Assembly (NCBI GenBank): GCA_020543525.1
Contig: JAHYIO010000001.1
Span: forward strand, 1,488,001 to 1,552,000
Direction of reading: 5' to 3'
DNA: 64,000 nucleotides
Source of the DNA: Coriolopsis trogii
Lineage: Eukaryota > Basidiomycota > Agaricomycetes > Polyporales > Polyporaceae
A program made the position numbers and the translations under genes. The notes beneath the pieces are model-generated. The model saw only the letters and a list, made by a program, of their open reading frames with translations. It ran no database searches and was not told the origin of the DNA. Shown one piece after another: positions 11,207 to 21,247 of the stretch (within the stretch, counting starts at the first letter, position 1; every line of letters begins with the position of its first letter).

Positions 11207-11758
11207 ATGGCGCCGCTCTCGTTCGCGAAGCTCTTTTCATCGCGGAGCTCAAACGTACGTGCATTCGTCCGTACTTCAGGATCTTCGAGTCTGTGGGACC
11301 GCGTCCGGGTGGTTCCACGTCATCTCTCGTCGCTGACTGTCCATTACAGCGGTCTGGGGGCTCCAGCAGACGCTCCTCTCTAGACTCCTTCGAATCCGAC
11401 GCCTCAGGGGAGAGCTACATCCTCGACTTTGTGAGCATCCCTCTTCCCTCCGGTTATACAAACCAAATCTTCGTACCCATACTCAACTTCACGATCCATC
11501 AGCGTCCCATGCACGTCCCTGCCCAGTCCTCGCCCCCTGAACCTACCCCCGTGGTGACAAGATCACAGGAGGTGAGCATCCCTCCTTTCACCCTGAGAAC
11601 GTTGTCGACAGCATCTGCCTCCTGTTACCTGTGCTAGGGCGTCGAGTGTCGAAAATGCATGCTGATTGTCGCACTACCCACAGGCTGAGATGCTCGACGA
11701 CGACAACCTCGCGTGGGGTCGCCCATCGAGCTTGAAGACCAAGCGTGCACGTCGGTAA
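11207..11758 (+). CDS. Small hypothetical protein with DDDNLAW motif
   Basis: Four short exons, all joined in phase 0 with clean GT..AG introns: 11207-11254 (MAPLSFAKLFSSRSSN), 11350-11430 (RSGGSSRRSSLDSFESDASG...), 11503-11571 (Pro-rich, ending VVTRSQE) and 11684-11758 (AEMLDDDNLAWGRPSSLKTK, ending RARR then TAA). The protein is about 90 residues, Ser/Arg-rich with a basic C-terminus and no signal peptide. SSRRSSLDSF resembles a basophilic kinase site, which is inference only. The last exon matches the minus-strand gene at 8035-8598. I do not recognise a known family. Confidence rests on four in-frame exons and on the paralogue. Confidence 0.6.
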
Positions 11759-12650
11759 CTTACTCCATCGTTACCCGGCACCATGGTCTTCCCTGTTCTC
11801 CTACCTCAAGGTTTGTCGACCGAGGAGGCTCTCTGACACCTCCGTATCCGCCATGCTTTCACGACTGCTCTGAAATCTGCAAGAAACTCATGAATCCGTA
11901 CTATTGTACTATATCACACTGTATATACGCGTTGCTTTCGCTGCACATACCCGGGCTTGTTCTCTGTTGTATTTCCATTGTACATGTACTTCCTCCCCTT
12001 CATGATACGCTAATCAATGTCATCTTTCACGACCACACGAATCGTACGGCATGAGCTCTGTGCGTCGACACCACGGAGTTGCACATCTGGGACTGACTCA
12101 CGATGAGTAGAACCACATATGCGCAATGCGTACACGTCTCGGAGAACAGTAAGTAGCATGACCGTTTTCCGATGCATGCGATAGTGATTGTGATTGTTCC
12201 GATGCCCAATGTCTAAAAGTATTGTAAACGTACAAGAAGGGCTGTGAATAGTGCATTACATACAGGATCGACAGAACAGCCCACAGCGATGCACCAGCAA
12301 CGAAAGTACCAAGCAAGCAAGTAACGACCATGTACTGTGGAAAGTGGCGCGAAACAGTAGTACATAAGGATTAGCGAATGCGTCAAGCGAAATAAAGAAG
12401 AAATAGTCCAGCAGCGGCGACAGACAAATACACTACGTAGGTCAAGCATGTCTGGATGGGATAGCAGTACGAAATACAGCGAATAAACATATGCGTCAAC
12501 AAAGGAAGAAAACAACAGAATCCTCCCGCTCAACGGAACATTGTGACGACGGTCGTGACAGTTCGTGAACACACCACCAGATTATCGAGCAGCACACGCG
12601 CGTAGGGCGGCGTGTGCCTCGAAAGAATCCTCTGTAGACACATGGAACAC
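11759..12650. other. intergenic, 3' regions of two convergent genes
   Basis: AT-richer DNA between the small gene at 11207 and the membrane-protein gene at 12651, which converge here. Hydrophobic minus-strand frames at 12098-12331 and 12213-12572 look like by-products of the base composition. Confidence 0.45.
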
Positions 12651-14819
12651 TCACGCAACACGATACGACGGCGGTCGACTCTCCGCGTCGACAGGAACAT
12701 CCAAAAACCCGAACTGCTGCCTGTCCTGCTCCGAGACGACGACGCCTTGCCGGCGACTGGCTCCCCGACTCTTGTTCTGATCATGCTGCTCTGGAGAATG
12801 CACTTGCACTTGGGGTGGCGACTGAGCCCGTTGCTGTGCGCGATCGCGCTCCTGCCTCCCCGCACTCCTCTCCCGCTCGCTCCTCTGCCTCTCAGCTCTC
12901 TGCGCCCGTTCCCGCTCCGCCTGGCCACCATCTCGCGGAGGCTGCATCGCGGGGTCTATAGGATCCACCCTCCTCGCAGGCGCCGCACCCCTCGCATACG
13001 CATGCGGCCGCTGAGACCGAGCCTGAGACTGGGACTGGAATTGAGACACGCCCACACCCTCATTGCCAGGCTCCCGCTTCGACACCAACGCCGTCGTGCT
13101 CGTCGGAGTCGGCGCCGGCGTGGGCGACGAACTCGACGCGACGGACGCAGAGGGCAGTGCGTGTGGATTGCTGCTCGCCTCGGACGCGAGATCTGATCCT
13201 GACGGCTTTTTCGAAGGCCCGCGAGCCGCGCGCCCGCGTTGCGAAGCCGCGACGAGCGCACCTGTGGAAGAAGACGGCGGTGGCGCGGGGACCGCGGCTT
13301 GCGAGGATGTCGACTGGTTGCTGTCGGATCGCTCGCGGCCGGAGCGCTGGCGGGCAAAGGAGGAGGGTGCGACCGCTTGTGCCGTCGCGAACGGGTGGGC
13401 GTTGTGGGCAGAGAGGGTGGTTAGGCCTGGTGCATCAGGGTCTGTAAAGGAGCGACCCATATCGAGGAAGGTGTCGGTCGAATCAGGGTAGAGATTTGGG
13501 AAAGTAGCGGGTGGAGAGATGAGGTATGTGGCAGAGTCTGGAACGGTGCTGGTGAGGTTGCCAAAAGACGAGGTAGGGCTTAATGGCGTCGGGTCGGCGC
13601 GTCCGGACGACATCTTTGAAGGCGATATGCGGATGGCTTGAACACCGGCTACGGTGGCCGCAGGTACTGTGGGACCCTTCACTTTCACCGGGGGCAGGCC
13701 AGAGGAAGGGGTTGCGGGTAACGAAGGCACAAGCGGTAATGGACTGCGAGAATTAGATGGGCCACGTTTTCTCTTGTTGGAATTGGTGCGTCGTCCGGAA
13801 GAACGATGGGTTGAGTCGTCGTCGCCGGTCCAAGTACCTTCCACCCAGCCGCTCGTCTCAGGGTCTTCTTCGTCAATGTTTGTCGCATCAGGCGCAATGA
13901 CGCCATCAGCAGGTGCGTTATATGTGTTGTAGTGTCGCCGGCGGAAACAGATAATGAAGCCTATGATAGCCATTATGACCAGCAGGCCTACGATAGAGAC
14001 AACAACTGCGATGACGATGGTATGGGTGTGAGATAGCTGACTGGAGCGAGCGACGAGTAGATGCGTCGCAAAGCGTGAAGCAGAAAGAGCGGACGCGGGG
14101 ATATCTTGCGAAGATGAGAGTGAAAAGCTGGTGGAGTGGGTCGTAGTCATATCTTGGCTACAATGTTTCTCGCATCAGAAAGAGAAGAGCCGTGACAACG
14201 CTGGGAAAACGTACGTGTACACGATGTAATCGAGCAGAACGGGGGACTGACCGCCGCTGAGCTCCCCATTAACGACCGAGATGGTGTGTTGGCCTGGGGA
14301 TAGGGACCTATTGACGTAGACAGGCACATTGTACTCGTAGGCCGTGTCCCTCCTCGATGTCCTTACATATGTCCCGACGAGGGTGTTGTCGAGAAAGAAT
14401 CTCATGCTGGTTCTAGCATGGTCCTGGGAAGAGTGCGCAATGATACAGTAGACATACACAGCGACACCTGGAGGTACATGGGCATGAGCAGGCAGCATAT
14501 TTGCGGAGTATACAACATGCGCACCTTCAAATGTGACCGTGGCAGCTAATTGCTGATTCGTGGTACCGTCGCTCTCCTGATCTGCACTACGCACTCCTTC
14601 GTGCCATGTAGCGTTGAGCAGTCTCGATAGATCGGGTTTGGTCGCGCAGCTCGTGCAGTCCTGGCCAAAGTTCGCGTTCCATGCTGCGGGAGGGGTGTAG
14701 ACAACTTGATTGCTAGTGCGTTCGTCGCCGAATGTGTCGTCTATGGTGATGTTAACGAGGGTAGCGTGCGCGTAGGCGAGGAAGATGAAGACAAGCGAGA
14801 GGAGATCTAGGCGACGCAT
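12651..14819 (-). CDS. Receptor-like single-pass membrane protein, cluster member 1 (long tail)
   Basis: Start at the ATG at 14819 with signal peptide MRRLDLLSLVFIFLAYAHA. The ectodomain (about residues 20-183) begins LVNITIDDTFGD and has a CTSC cysteine pair, ATWHEG, VAVYVYCII, MRFFLDNTLVGTY and LLDYIVYT. Introns fall right after TFE(G) and right after IVYT. A Ser/Thr-rich linker leads to one membrane helix (about 228-250, IVIAVVVSIVGLLVIMAIIG), then a basic stop (CFRRRHY). The roughly 430-residue cytosolic tail is Ser/Pro-rich with GWVEG near the membrane and PPSYRVA at the end. The ectodomain fold is unknown to me; its sandwich-like strand pattern would suit ligand binding at the wall. It is the most distal member of the four-gene cluster and lacks the PPSAQ motif of the others. 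A donor-like GTGAG at the stop codon leaves the last residues uncertain. Confidence 0.8.
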
Positions 14820-15180
14820 GGCGGGTGATTAGCGGGGTCGTGTTCTAGGCGAACGACGCGCCCCCGGATGGTTTATGTAGCAGCAGGGTTAAGGAGGGGC
14901 GGAGGGGCAGCGCACAGCAGCGGTGCCGGGGGCGGGAGCGGGGACGAAGGCGGAGAGCGCAGCGGCGAGGACGACGGGAAAGAAATAAAGGGCGGTGGGC
15001 GTGACATGGCGTGGGCTGTCTCTGCCACCGACGAGGTGGATCTGTCCGAACTTTGGCCTGCTCAATCAACAGCCAGAAGAGGCTCGCTTGCCGCCTTCCT
15101 TTTCGGGTCATAACTCCCGCGAAAGTGCCTCGCTTGGCCGCCCGCCCCCCTCGTCGCCTTAGGGCACGGGGATTCTGCAA
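14820..15180. other. upstream region of cluster member 1
   Basis: GC-rich purine tract on the plus strand (14880-15000, i.e. pyrimidine-rich in the gene's direction), the usual look of an active fungal promoter and leader. No gene seen. Confidence 0.4.
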
Positions 15181-15194
15181 GTGCTGATCAGCAC
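15181..15194. repeat. 14-bp perfect palindrome
   Basis: GTGCTGATCAGCAC reads the same on both strands and sits four bases before the first GTAAAT-type repeat cluster. Confidence 0.6.
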
Positions 15195-15197
15195 TAG

Positions 15198-15749
15198 GTA
15201 ATTTACATGTGTAATTCACCGGTAAATGTCATGTAAATCAGGGATGCCGGATTCAGGTATGTAAATCTCGGTAAATTTGCCCCTCTACCAAGCACCCTGC
15301 GTAGCGTCTGTTCTGGATTGCGAAAGGTCCTCTCGGCGACATATCATAACATGACGACGCCATTCTGCTGGCCTTGAGAGTTCTGCACCCGCATCTCAAT
15401 CAGCGGCACCTTCAACCTGCAGTCAGCCTTCTCACAAGACTTGCTCAACAGTTCAATTCCACAGCCTAGCGATGTCAGATGGCGGGTAGAACTTCAACAG
15501 ATGAGGGCCGGCGTTACGGGAGGCAACACTGCCTGATGTCGTGCATAGCTAAGTATTGGTCTGTTCCAAGTTGCCTGGACAAGTGAGATCAGGCATATGA
15601 GCTTAGTACTACTCAGTACTCATTAGGTGAATTACATGTAAATGTCAGAGATTTGCCGGTGATTTACCGTAATTTACATCCACGTAAATTACCGTCATTT
15701 ACCATGTAAATCTCGGAGGTCCCGACGCCCACTTGTAATTTACATGTCA
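15198..15749. repeat. Paired clusters of GTAAAT/ATTTAC repeats, possible mobile-element remnant
   Basis: Two clusters, 15198-15280 and 15628-15749, are packed with variants of (C)ATGTAAAT, GGTAAATT and their reverse complements, for example TAATTTACATGT, CCGGTAAATGTCATGTAAAT, GATTTACCGTAATTTACAT and CCATGTAAATCTCGG. Both contain the motif in both orientations, and GTAATTTACATGT recurs near the outer edges. The roughly 350 bases between them are unrelated, gene-free DNA. The arrangement resembles subterminal repeats of a non-autonomous DNA transposon, but I cannot define exact ends or a target-site duplication. Confidence 0.5.
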
Positions 15750-16852
15750 AGCAGCGCCAGAGAGCAGATTCACCGTGCACTACGTCGCCTCCTCTCTTCC
15801 ACTCGACCACTTGACTTGAGGCTCTCGTCTGTCGGGACCTGCACATGAGCTTCGACTCTCTAGTCTGCACTGGGCACAATGCTCCGGGCAGTTCTCATCA
15901 TCAGCTGTCATTCTGACACCGATCTTTCTCGACCGACACCTCGATGGCGGCTGAACACCGCACGACCACAAGTTACGGAAGGAAAATGTGTCCATACGAT
16001 ATACGCCCAACAGTCGGTCGCATGCATTGCCGCATGCATGATAGCTTGCTCATGACATGTCGTGCGAGACCATGGGCGTGTCACATACCGTGCCGGAGGC
16101 CCTCCCGCTCGAAGCCCTCTACGAACCTACGGCGAACGCGGCTCCACATGCAGCCAAGTTCACTGTACCCTCCTCCTATTGCACGCATTGTGTGATAGGA
16201 GCAGGTACGATCCCGAGATCCTCACTGCCTCACTTCCGACTCGCACGTTGGTTGTGGCTCGGATGACTTCTTGTTGATCTGTCTATCAATGAGGCAAATT
16301 TAGGTACACCTCGGCTACGTGAGCTGCGCGTAGCCCGGCCATATGTTGACAAGACGTTCAGCTGGCATCATACCGCGCTTTCGCTGATGTTCACCGCCAC
16401 ATAGAGGCGGGTCGTCCATGGCGTCCTAGCTGCACTGACGAGATTGGTAGCATGGCCGAAGCTTCCTCGAATGCAGCACGGCGGATCCACGTCAACATGG
16501 AATCTGGAAGACTGATCGCTACCACGAAGACTTGCTCGTGGACCAGGGGAGTCGTGATATTACTTCCTGCTTGACGTTTCCTGCTCAAGCTGCCTGCGAG
16601 TTCTGCGGTCTTCAAGCCAAAGCCGCCCTCGCATTGCACCGACAATTTCAGGACATCTGCGAGGTAAGTCTACTCACGCACCGCCGCTGCTTACTCCATC
16701 CGCAGATGCAGCAGTGTACCACTAGATCGTATAGCTGCGTCGCGCGCAAAAAACTTCTTGTAATAACAGTATCTAGAAAGGGGACGCGTCAATACCGTTC
16801 CACGCAGGAAAGCGGGAAACATACACTAGATCGTCAATTATGATAGCTTTCA
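15750..16852. other. gene-poor region with one coding-like Cys-containing fragment
   Basis: No complete gene supported. On the plus strand at about 16520-16730 a frame reads DLLVDQGSRDITSC, then AACEFCGLQAKA, then LHRQFQDICE. It ends at a good splice donor and continues after an acceptor into MQQCTTRSY. This looks like a broken piece of a cysteine-containing protein, perhaps from a transposon. Confidence 0.3.
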
Positions 16853-18124
16853 TCAGCTGCGACATTCACTCATAATAGACGAGTCTATAAATCCATCTCT
16901 CTGCCCGATTAGTGCAATGTCCAAGAAGTCAATGATACAGATGGCCAGTCGCGCAGGCCGCTCGGGGCACCTCTTCGATACCATGTGGAGCCTCCTGCTC
17001 GGGTATGTTCGCTGATGTCCACAACCATGAGTTCCACAACGCCATCGATTTGCCGAGTTCAACCACTCACGCAACCTCGAGGGCCCTGCGACCGGTGAGA
17101 GCTGAGTTGTACTCCGAACCTCTCTCGCATCGTTCGGAACCACCGAGACTGCCGCGCCGTCGACCCAGCCTGCTTCCTCTCCACCACGCGGAGGCAATCC
17201 GACGCTGCGACGGAACTGTGCAGATGGCGGCTCTCTCGTCCGCCAGAACCGCTTCCAGTACTTGATGGCGAGTGCGACGAGCACCAATACAACAATGGAC
17301 CCGACGATCGCGATGATCACCAGTGTCAAGGTGGCAATTGGCCGGTTGAAACCCGGAGAGCTTTCAGCGGTGCCTACGGCGTTGTGAGTTGGGCTGGGCA
17401 GGAACGTGCTGGGTATCGGTTCTATGGACGTGTCTCGTCTACGTCACACGTCAGCAAAAGTATCCTCGCGCGGCCAAAATGAGGGTCAGAAACTGACGTG
17501 TAGACGATGTAGTCGAGAAGGACGAGCGACTGGTTCGTGAGTGAGATACGGGTACCCCCGTTGTATATCTTGATCGTGTGCGGGCCTGGAGAGAGAGACT
17601 TGTTGGCGTACACAGGTTCGTTGTACTTGTACGTGCTCGTGAAGCCAGGGCCCTTGCTGAGGGATAAGACATGCTCGCCATCGATGTAGAACATCATGTC
17701 GAGCCCCAGTAAAGGCGTAAGGATGCAGAAGACATACACGGCTACGCCTGCATATCAAGAACATATTGTCACGTGCTACAATGACTCGGGTTGGCAGGAG
17801 CGACCGTCACGCACCTTCAAAGTCGAACGTCGCAGTGAGATTGGGCTGCGACACCACTGTCGACCGTGTGTAGACGCTTTCGTGCCACGTCTGGAAGTAT
17901 GGTGTCAAGGGGTCGGGATGCGCGAGACAGTCTGAACAAGGGGACAACGGCTCGGAGAGTCTCCAGGCATCAAATGGCTCGTAGATGACCCAGGTGTCGT
18001 TGGTGAGCGGGTCGCGGTACCAGTCGTCGACAGTGATGTTGACAAGAGTTCCCCAACTGAAGTGAGGCAGGAGGATGAGAGCGAGGCTCAGCGCCAATAG
18101 GGATAGTCTTGAAAATACGATCAT
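16853..18124 (-). CDS. Receptor-like single-pass membrane protein, cluster member 2
   Basis: Start at the ATG at 18124 with a long signal peptide (MIVFSRLSLLALSLALILLP...). The ectodomain starts GTLVNITVDDWYRD, has the CSDC pair, QTWHES, FEGVAVYVFCIL (spanning an intron at the same place as in member 1), MMFYIDGEHV and LLDYIVYT. A second intron after IVYT leads through RDTSIEPIPSTFL to a membrane helix (TLVIIAIVGSIVVLVLVALA). The cytosolic side reads KYWKRFWRTREPPSAQFRRS, then EEAGWVDG, then AGPSRLREW. The carboxyl end is uncertain: a donor-like GTGAG follows RLR, and either read-through to the TGA near 16853 or a further intron is possible. About 400 residues if read through. Function unknown; context says it duplicated with its neighbours. 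Confidence 0.78.
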
Positions 18125-18638
18125 CAGGAACCAGAGAAGATCGCGCCGCTAGCTCCTGGATCCAGACGTTTCATCCACTAGTGAAGGACGTTGGGGCTCA
18201 TGGACGCGAGGAACTTGGCCAGAGAGGGGAACGTTCAAGAGTACACGTCGGCCCCGCCAGCAGTCTTGAGGGAAGCACGAGTCATTTTGGGGACAAGGGG
18301 ATGACAGGACTATGTGGATGGTTCCTGACCGCCCGGGAGCGGGTTTGCACTCAAGGGCTTCTTCTTGCTTTTCGCACCTTCTCCGGCATCATCTTCTTTA
18401 GCATCCGTGGGAAGGGTCTAGTTCCCAATTCGGAAATTTGGCGGTTATCCTCCAGTACTGGAGAGGAAGAGTTCAAGTACAGAGGTCTTTCTGTAGCGAC
18501 AGTACACGATCATGCAGCGTGAATGTTCCAAGCGCTGACTCGACGGACCGGTACAGGGTCCGCACAGATTCATCATCACCTGCGTACCTCTTCAATGTCA
18601 AGCGAGCTGCTTTGTTCGGGAATAGTCGCTGCAACAAT
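18125..18638. other. intergenic between cluster members 2 and 3
   Basis: Upstream region of member 2 and 3' flank of member 3. The open frame at 18109-18522 is unsupported. Confidence 0.45.
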
Positions 18639-19804
18639 TCAAGTTGTGCCGATATCAGTCACCAAAATCCACACCTGCCTTGAGCAGAGTGACTCACGAA
18701 GTCGCGACGGGCCTGCCTCAGGCTGAGGATTCGATATCGCTGATCGAACGTTCACACTTGTTGCGGCGGACGCGCCCACCCCTTCGACCCATCCTGCCTC
18801 TCCCTGAACAGCTTTCACGGAGGGGGTTCCAGCATCCTTGAGGTATTGTGCCGACGGCGGAAGCCTTCTCTTCTTGTATTTTCTCCAGAGCCGCATCCCG
18901 GCCCCAACGAGTGCCACTGTGACGAGAACGGCGAGTATGACCCCAGAAACGATTAACGGGGTCTCCGCTTTAGTATCTGAGAAAATTGGACCCGAAATAC
19001 TTGTTGGCGAAGGTGGATTCACAGATGGAGGGATTGGGAAGTTTGTTGTTGCGCTGGTAGTGGTCGATGAGCCCGGGCTCCCGTTCGAGGGTAAACTCGT
19101 GGACGTCTCCGACAAGCCCGATAGCCGACTGCATTCGAAGTCCATGTGAGCAGAGCTCCAATGCATGCATTTGGAAGGACTGACGTATAGATGAGATAGT
19201 CGAAGAGAATCAGCGACTCCATCCCGGATGCCCCGTTGATAATCTGAATTGTATGCAGTCCAGAGGAGAGGCTGGTGTTGGCATATACCAGCACGTTGTA
19301 GTCGTATACATCCGTCCCGTCTGGCTTGCGGTAGAACGTGCCGACCTGCTCTCCGTCGATCTCGAACAACATGTGCGCGTTACCATTCGGGAACGATGAA
19401 GAGCGCGGAACGATACAGAACACGTAGACTGCTATACCTGCACGATGGGGACATCAGTCAGTGATGTGCAAGCGGACATCCAGCTGAACTTCACCATTAA
19501 AGCTGTAGGTGGCAGTCGGACTTGGTCCTCCAGGCTCATAGATACTCTCGTGCCATGTGTTCAGAAACGCGCGATCAGCGTCGGCGTGTGCGATACAATC
19601 TCCACATTCCCTGGTAACCGACGGTCTCCAGTTCTGTATCGGACTGTACGCCACTGATTCGCGGTTCGTGAGGTCTCCGTAATAGTCGTCCACAGTGACG
19701 TTGAAGGCTGATGCCTCCGGAACGAGAAGGAAGGTGGCGGTGAACAGGATGGAGAAGAGACGGAAGTTGTCCTCATATAGCTGGGAAGATTGTGTACGTT
19801 GCAT
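18639..19804 (-). CDS. Receptor-like single-pass membrane protein, cluster member 3
   Basis: Start at the ATG at 19804. The N-terminus has a polar 14-residue stretch before the hydrophobic signal (FRLFSILFTATFLLVPEASA). Ectodomain: AFNVTVDDYYGD, the CGDC pair, NTWHES, FNGIAVYVFCIV across an intron, HMLFEIDGEQVGTF, YANTSLSSGLHTIQI and LFDYLIYT. After an intron come a Ser/Thr/Pro linker, a helix (LIVSGVILAVLVTVALVGAG) and the tail RLWRKYKKRRLPPSAQYL, then GEAGWVEGVG, then AGPSRLRES. As in member 2, a donor-like GTGAG follows RLR, so the last residues are uncertain. Closest in tail to members 2 and 4 (PPSAQ). Function unknown. Confidence 0.78.
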
Positions 19805-20476
19805 GCTTGGTCACCTACAGGGCTGAATATATGGGATAAGGAAGTAGACGTTGGTTATGGCCACGCGGGAAGTCAGAGGTGATACGATTGTGACAACGCC
19901 GACGACGGTAATGTCACAAGTCGTCGGGGCCAAGATGGTAGACTATCAGGGGTTGGGGCGCCAGTCTAATGCCAGAGACCTCATGCCACTGGCTTATAGC
20001 ACTCTCGGTTCCCATCAGAGAATCATCGGGCGGCATTAGTTGGGATTCCTGTGGGAAAGATGCGAGATAGGTGAGGAGAAACGGATATCTTCGATAACGA
20101 GAGCGGCACGGGAATAACGTGCGGTGAGAACATCATGAATGTCGAGTACAGAAGATGCGAGCGGCCCCGCACCAGCTTCGCCCTGGCCATACAGCGCTAT
20201 GTACCTGGGTCTCCTCGTACTGCCGTCCATCCATATGCAGCAATAGGAGCATCCCCTAAATGAAGCACACAACCATTAATGTCCAAATCTCCCCAAGCAG
20301 GAAGCCACTCACTTGCATAAAAAGATGCCCACTAAGTCACGAAGAGCTTCCTTTCGACAGCACCAGCCTGAATATGCGCATATACTGACCACTGTGCCTG
20401 GATCTACCTCGAGACTTCCTCGATCGTTCCATGCGTAGGTTCATGCTTGCGGTGCGTTGCTGTCAAGATCACGACG
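19805..20476. other. intergenic between cluster members 3 and 4
   Basis: No gene supported. The minus-strand frame at 20036-20272 has no recognisable domain. No trace of another ectodomain copy was seen. Confidence 0.45.
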
Positions 20477-21247
20477 TCAGGTCGGGTCCCAGGAAGAGCG
20501 CAAGAACGTACTCAGCGTGGACGGGCCAGCTAAGGGACTTTCAGTGGTGGCCCTCGCGTTCTTGGGTGCGCGATCTTCTGAGAGCTGGTCAGATGACCGC
20601 GGCCTAGAGCTGCCAGCACCGGTTGTCCTCGGTTTCGACATATGTCTCTCCGTAGGCGGAGTGTGTAGGTCAGGCTCGAAGCTCACGACCCTCTCCCTCC
20701 CAGTAGGTGTCGAGGTTGAGGTTGACGTACGGACCGCTCTCGGTTTCTGAGACGCAAGGACCTGGGACCGAGAGCTCCTCCTGGCATCTTCTCCCCTCGC
20801 CCTCGTCTCTGGAGAGACCGGAGTAGTCACATTCTCCGCCATGGCCACACCCGCTTCCCCGCCCTCTGCCTGCTTTGCGACGCTCTGCAGGAACTGTGCT
20901 GAAGGCGGGAGTTTGCCCCTCTGGTACCTCCGCCAGTACTTGATCGAGCATCCGACCACGAGTATCGCGAAGAGCGCGCCCGTGATGCCAATCCCGACGA
21001 TGGCACTTCTGTCGAGGTGCGATGCTCCGCTCGGAGATGAGGCGTCCCTGCTGATGAGGCGCGGGTGCGAGGTCTGGCTTGGGGTAGTGCCGGAGCGTTG
21101 TGTAATATTGTTGAAGGAGTCAGTCCCTCGCGGGTCATATGGGGCACCGTTGACGACTATATTGACGAAGGCGCCAGAGACGCACGGTAAGAAAAGAGCG
21201 ACGAGAGAAAGGAGTGGGAGGTCAATGAAGGAGGTCCGTATCCACAT
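20477..21247 (-). CDS. Cluster member 4: signal peptide, membrane helix and tail without ectodomain
   Basis: Single uninterrupted frame of 256 residues from the ATG at 21247. Signal peptide MWIRTSFIDLPLLSLVALFL PCVSG is followed by AFVNIVVNGAPYDPRG, which matches only the first strand of the paralogues' ectodomain. A Ser/Thr-rich linker of about 55 residues leads straight to the membrane helix (SAIVGIGITGALFAILVVG). The cytosolic side retains KYWRRYQRGKLPPSAQFLQ, a degraded GGEAGVAMAEN in place of GEAGWVEG, and AGPSTLSTF near the end. The CxxC pair, TWHE, AVYVFC and DYIVYT are all absent, and the leader is too short to hide them in an intron. The intact frame argues against a decayed pseudogene. 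It may act as a tail-only partner or decoy of its neighbours (inference). Confidence 0.75.
   Translation of the reverse strand: MWIRTSFIDLPLLSLVALFLPCVSGAFVNIVVNGAPYDPRGTDSFNNITQRSGTTPSQTSHPRLISRDASSPSGASHLDRSAIVGIGITGALFAILVVGCSIKYWRRYQRGKLPPSAQFLQSVAKQAEGGEAGVAMAENVTTPVSPETRARGEDARRSSRSQVLASQKPRAVRTSTSTSTPTGRERVVSFEPDLHTPPTERHMSKPRTTGAGSSRPRSSDQLSEDRAPKNARATTESPLAGPSTLSTFLRSSWDPT

Noticed and set aside
12098..12572. Hydrophobic minus-strand frames resembling membrane proteins
   Set aside because: They fall in the AT-richer 3' flanks of two convergent genes; pyrimidine/AT-rich DNA gives Phe/Leu/Tyr/Ser-rich translations by chance.
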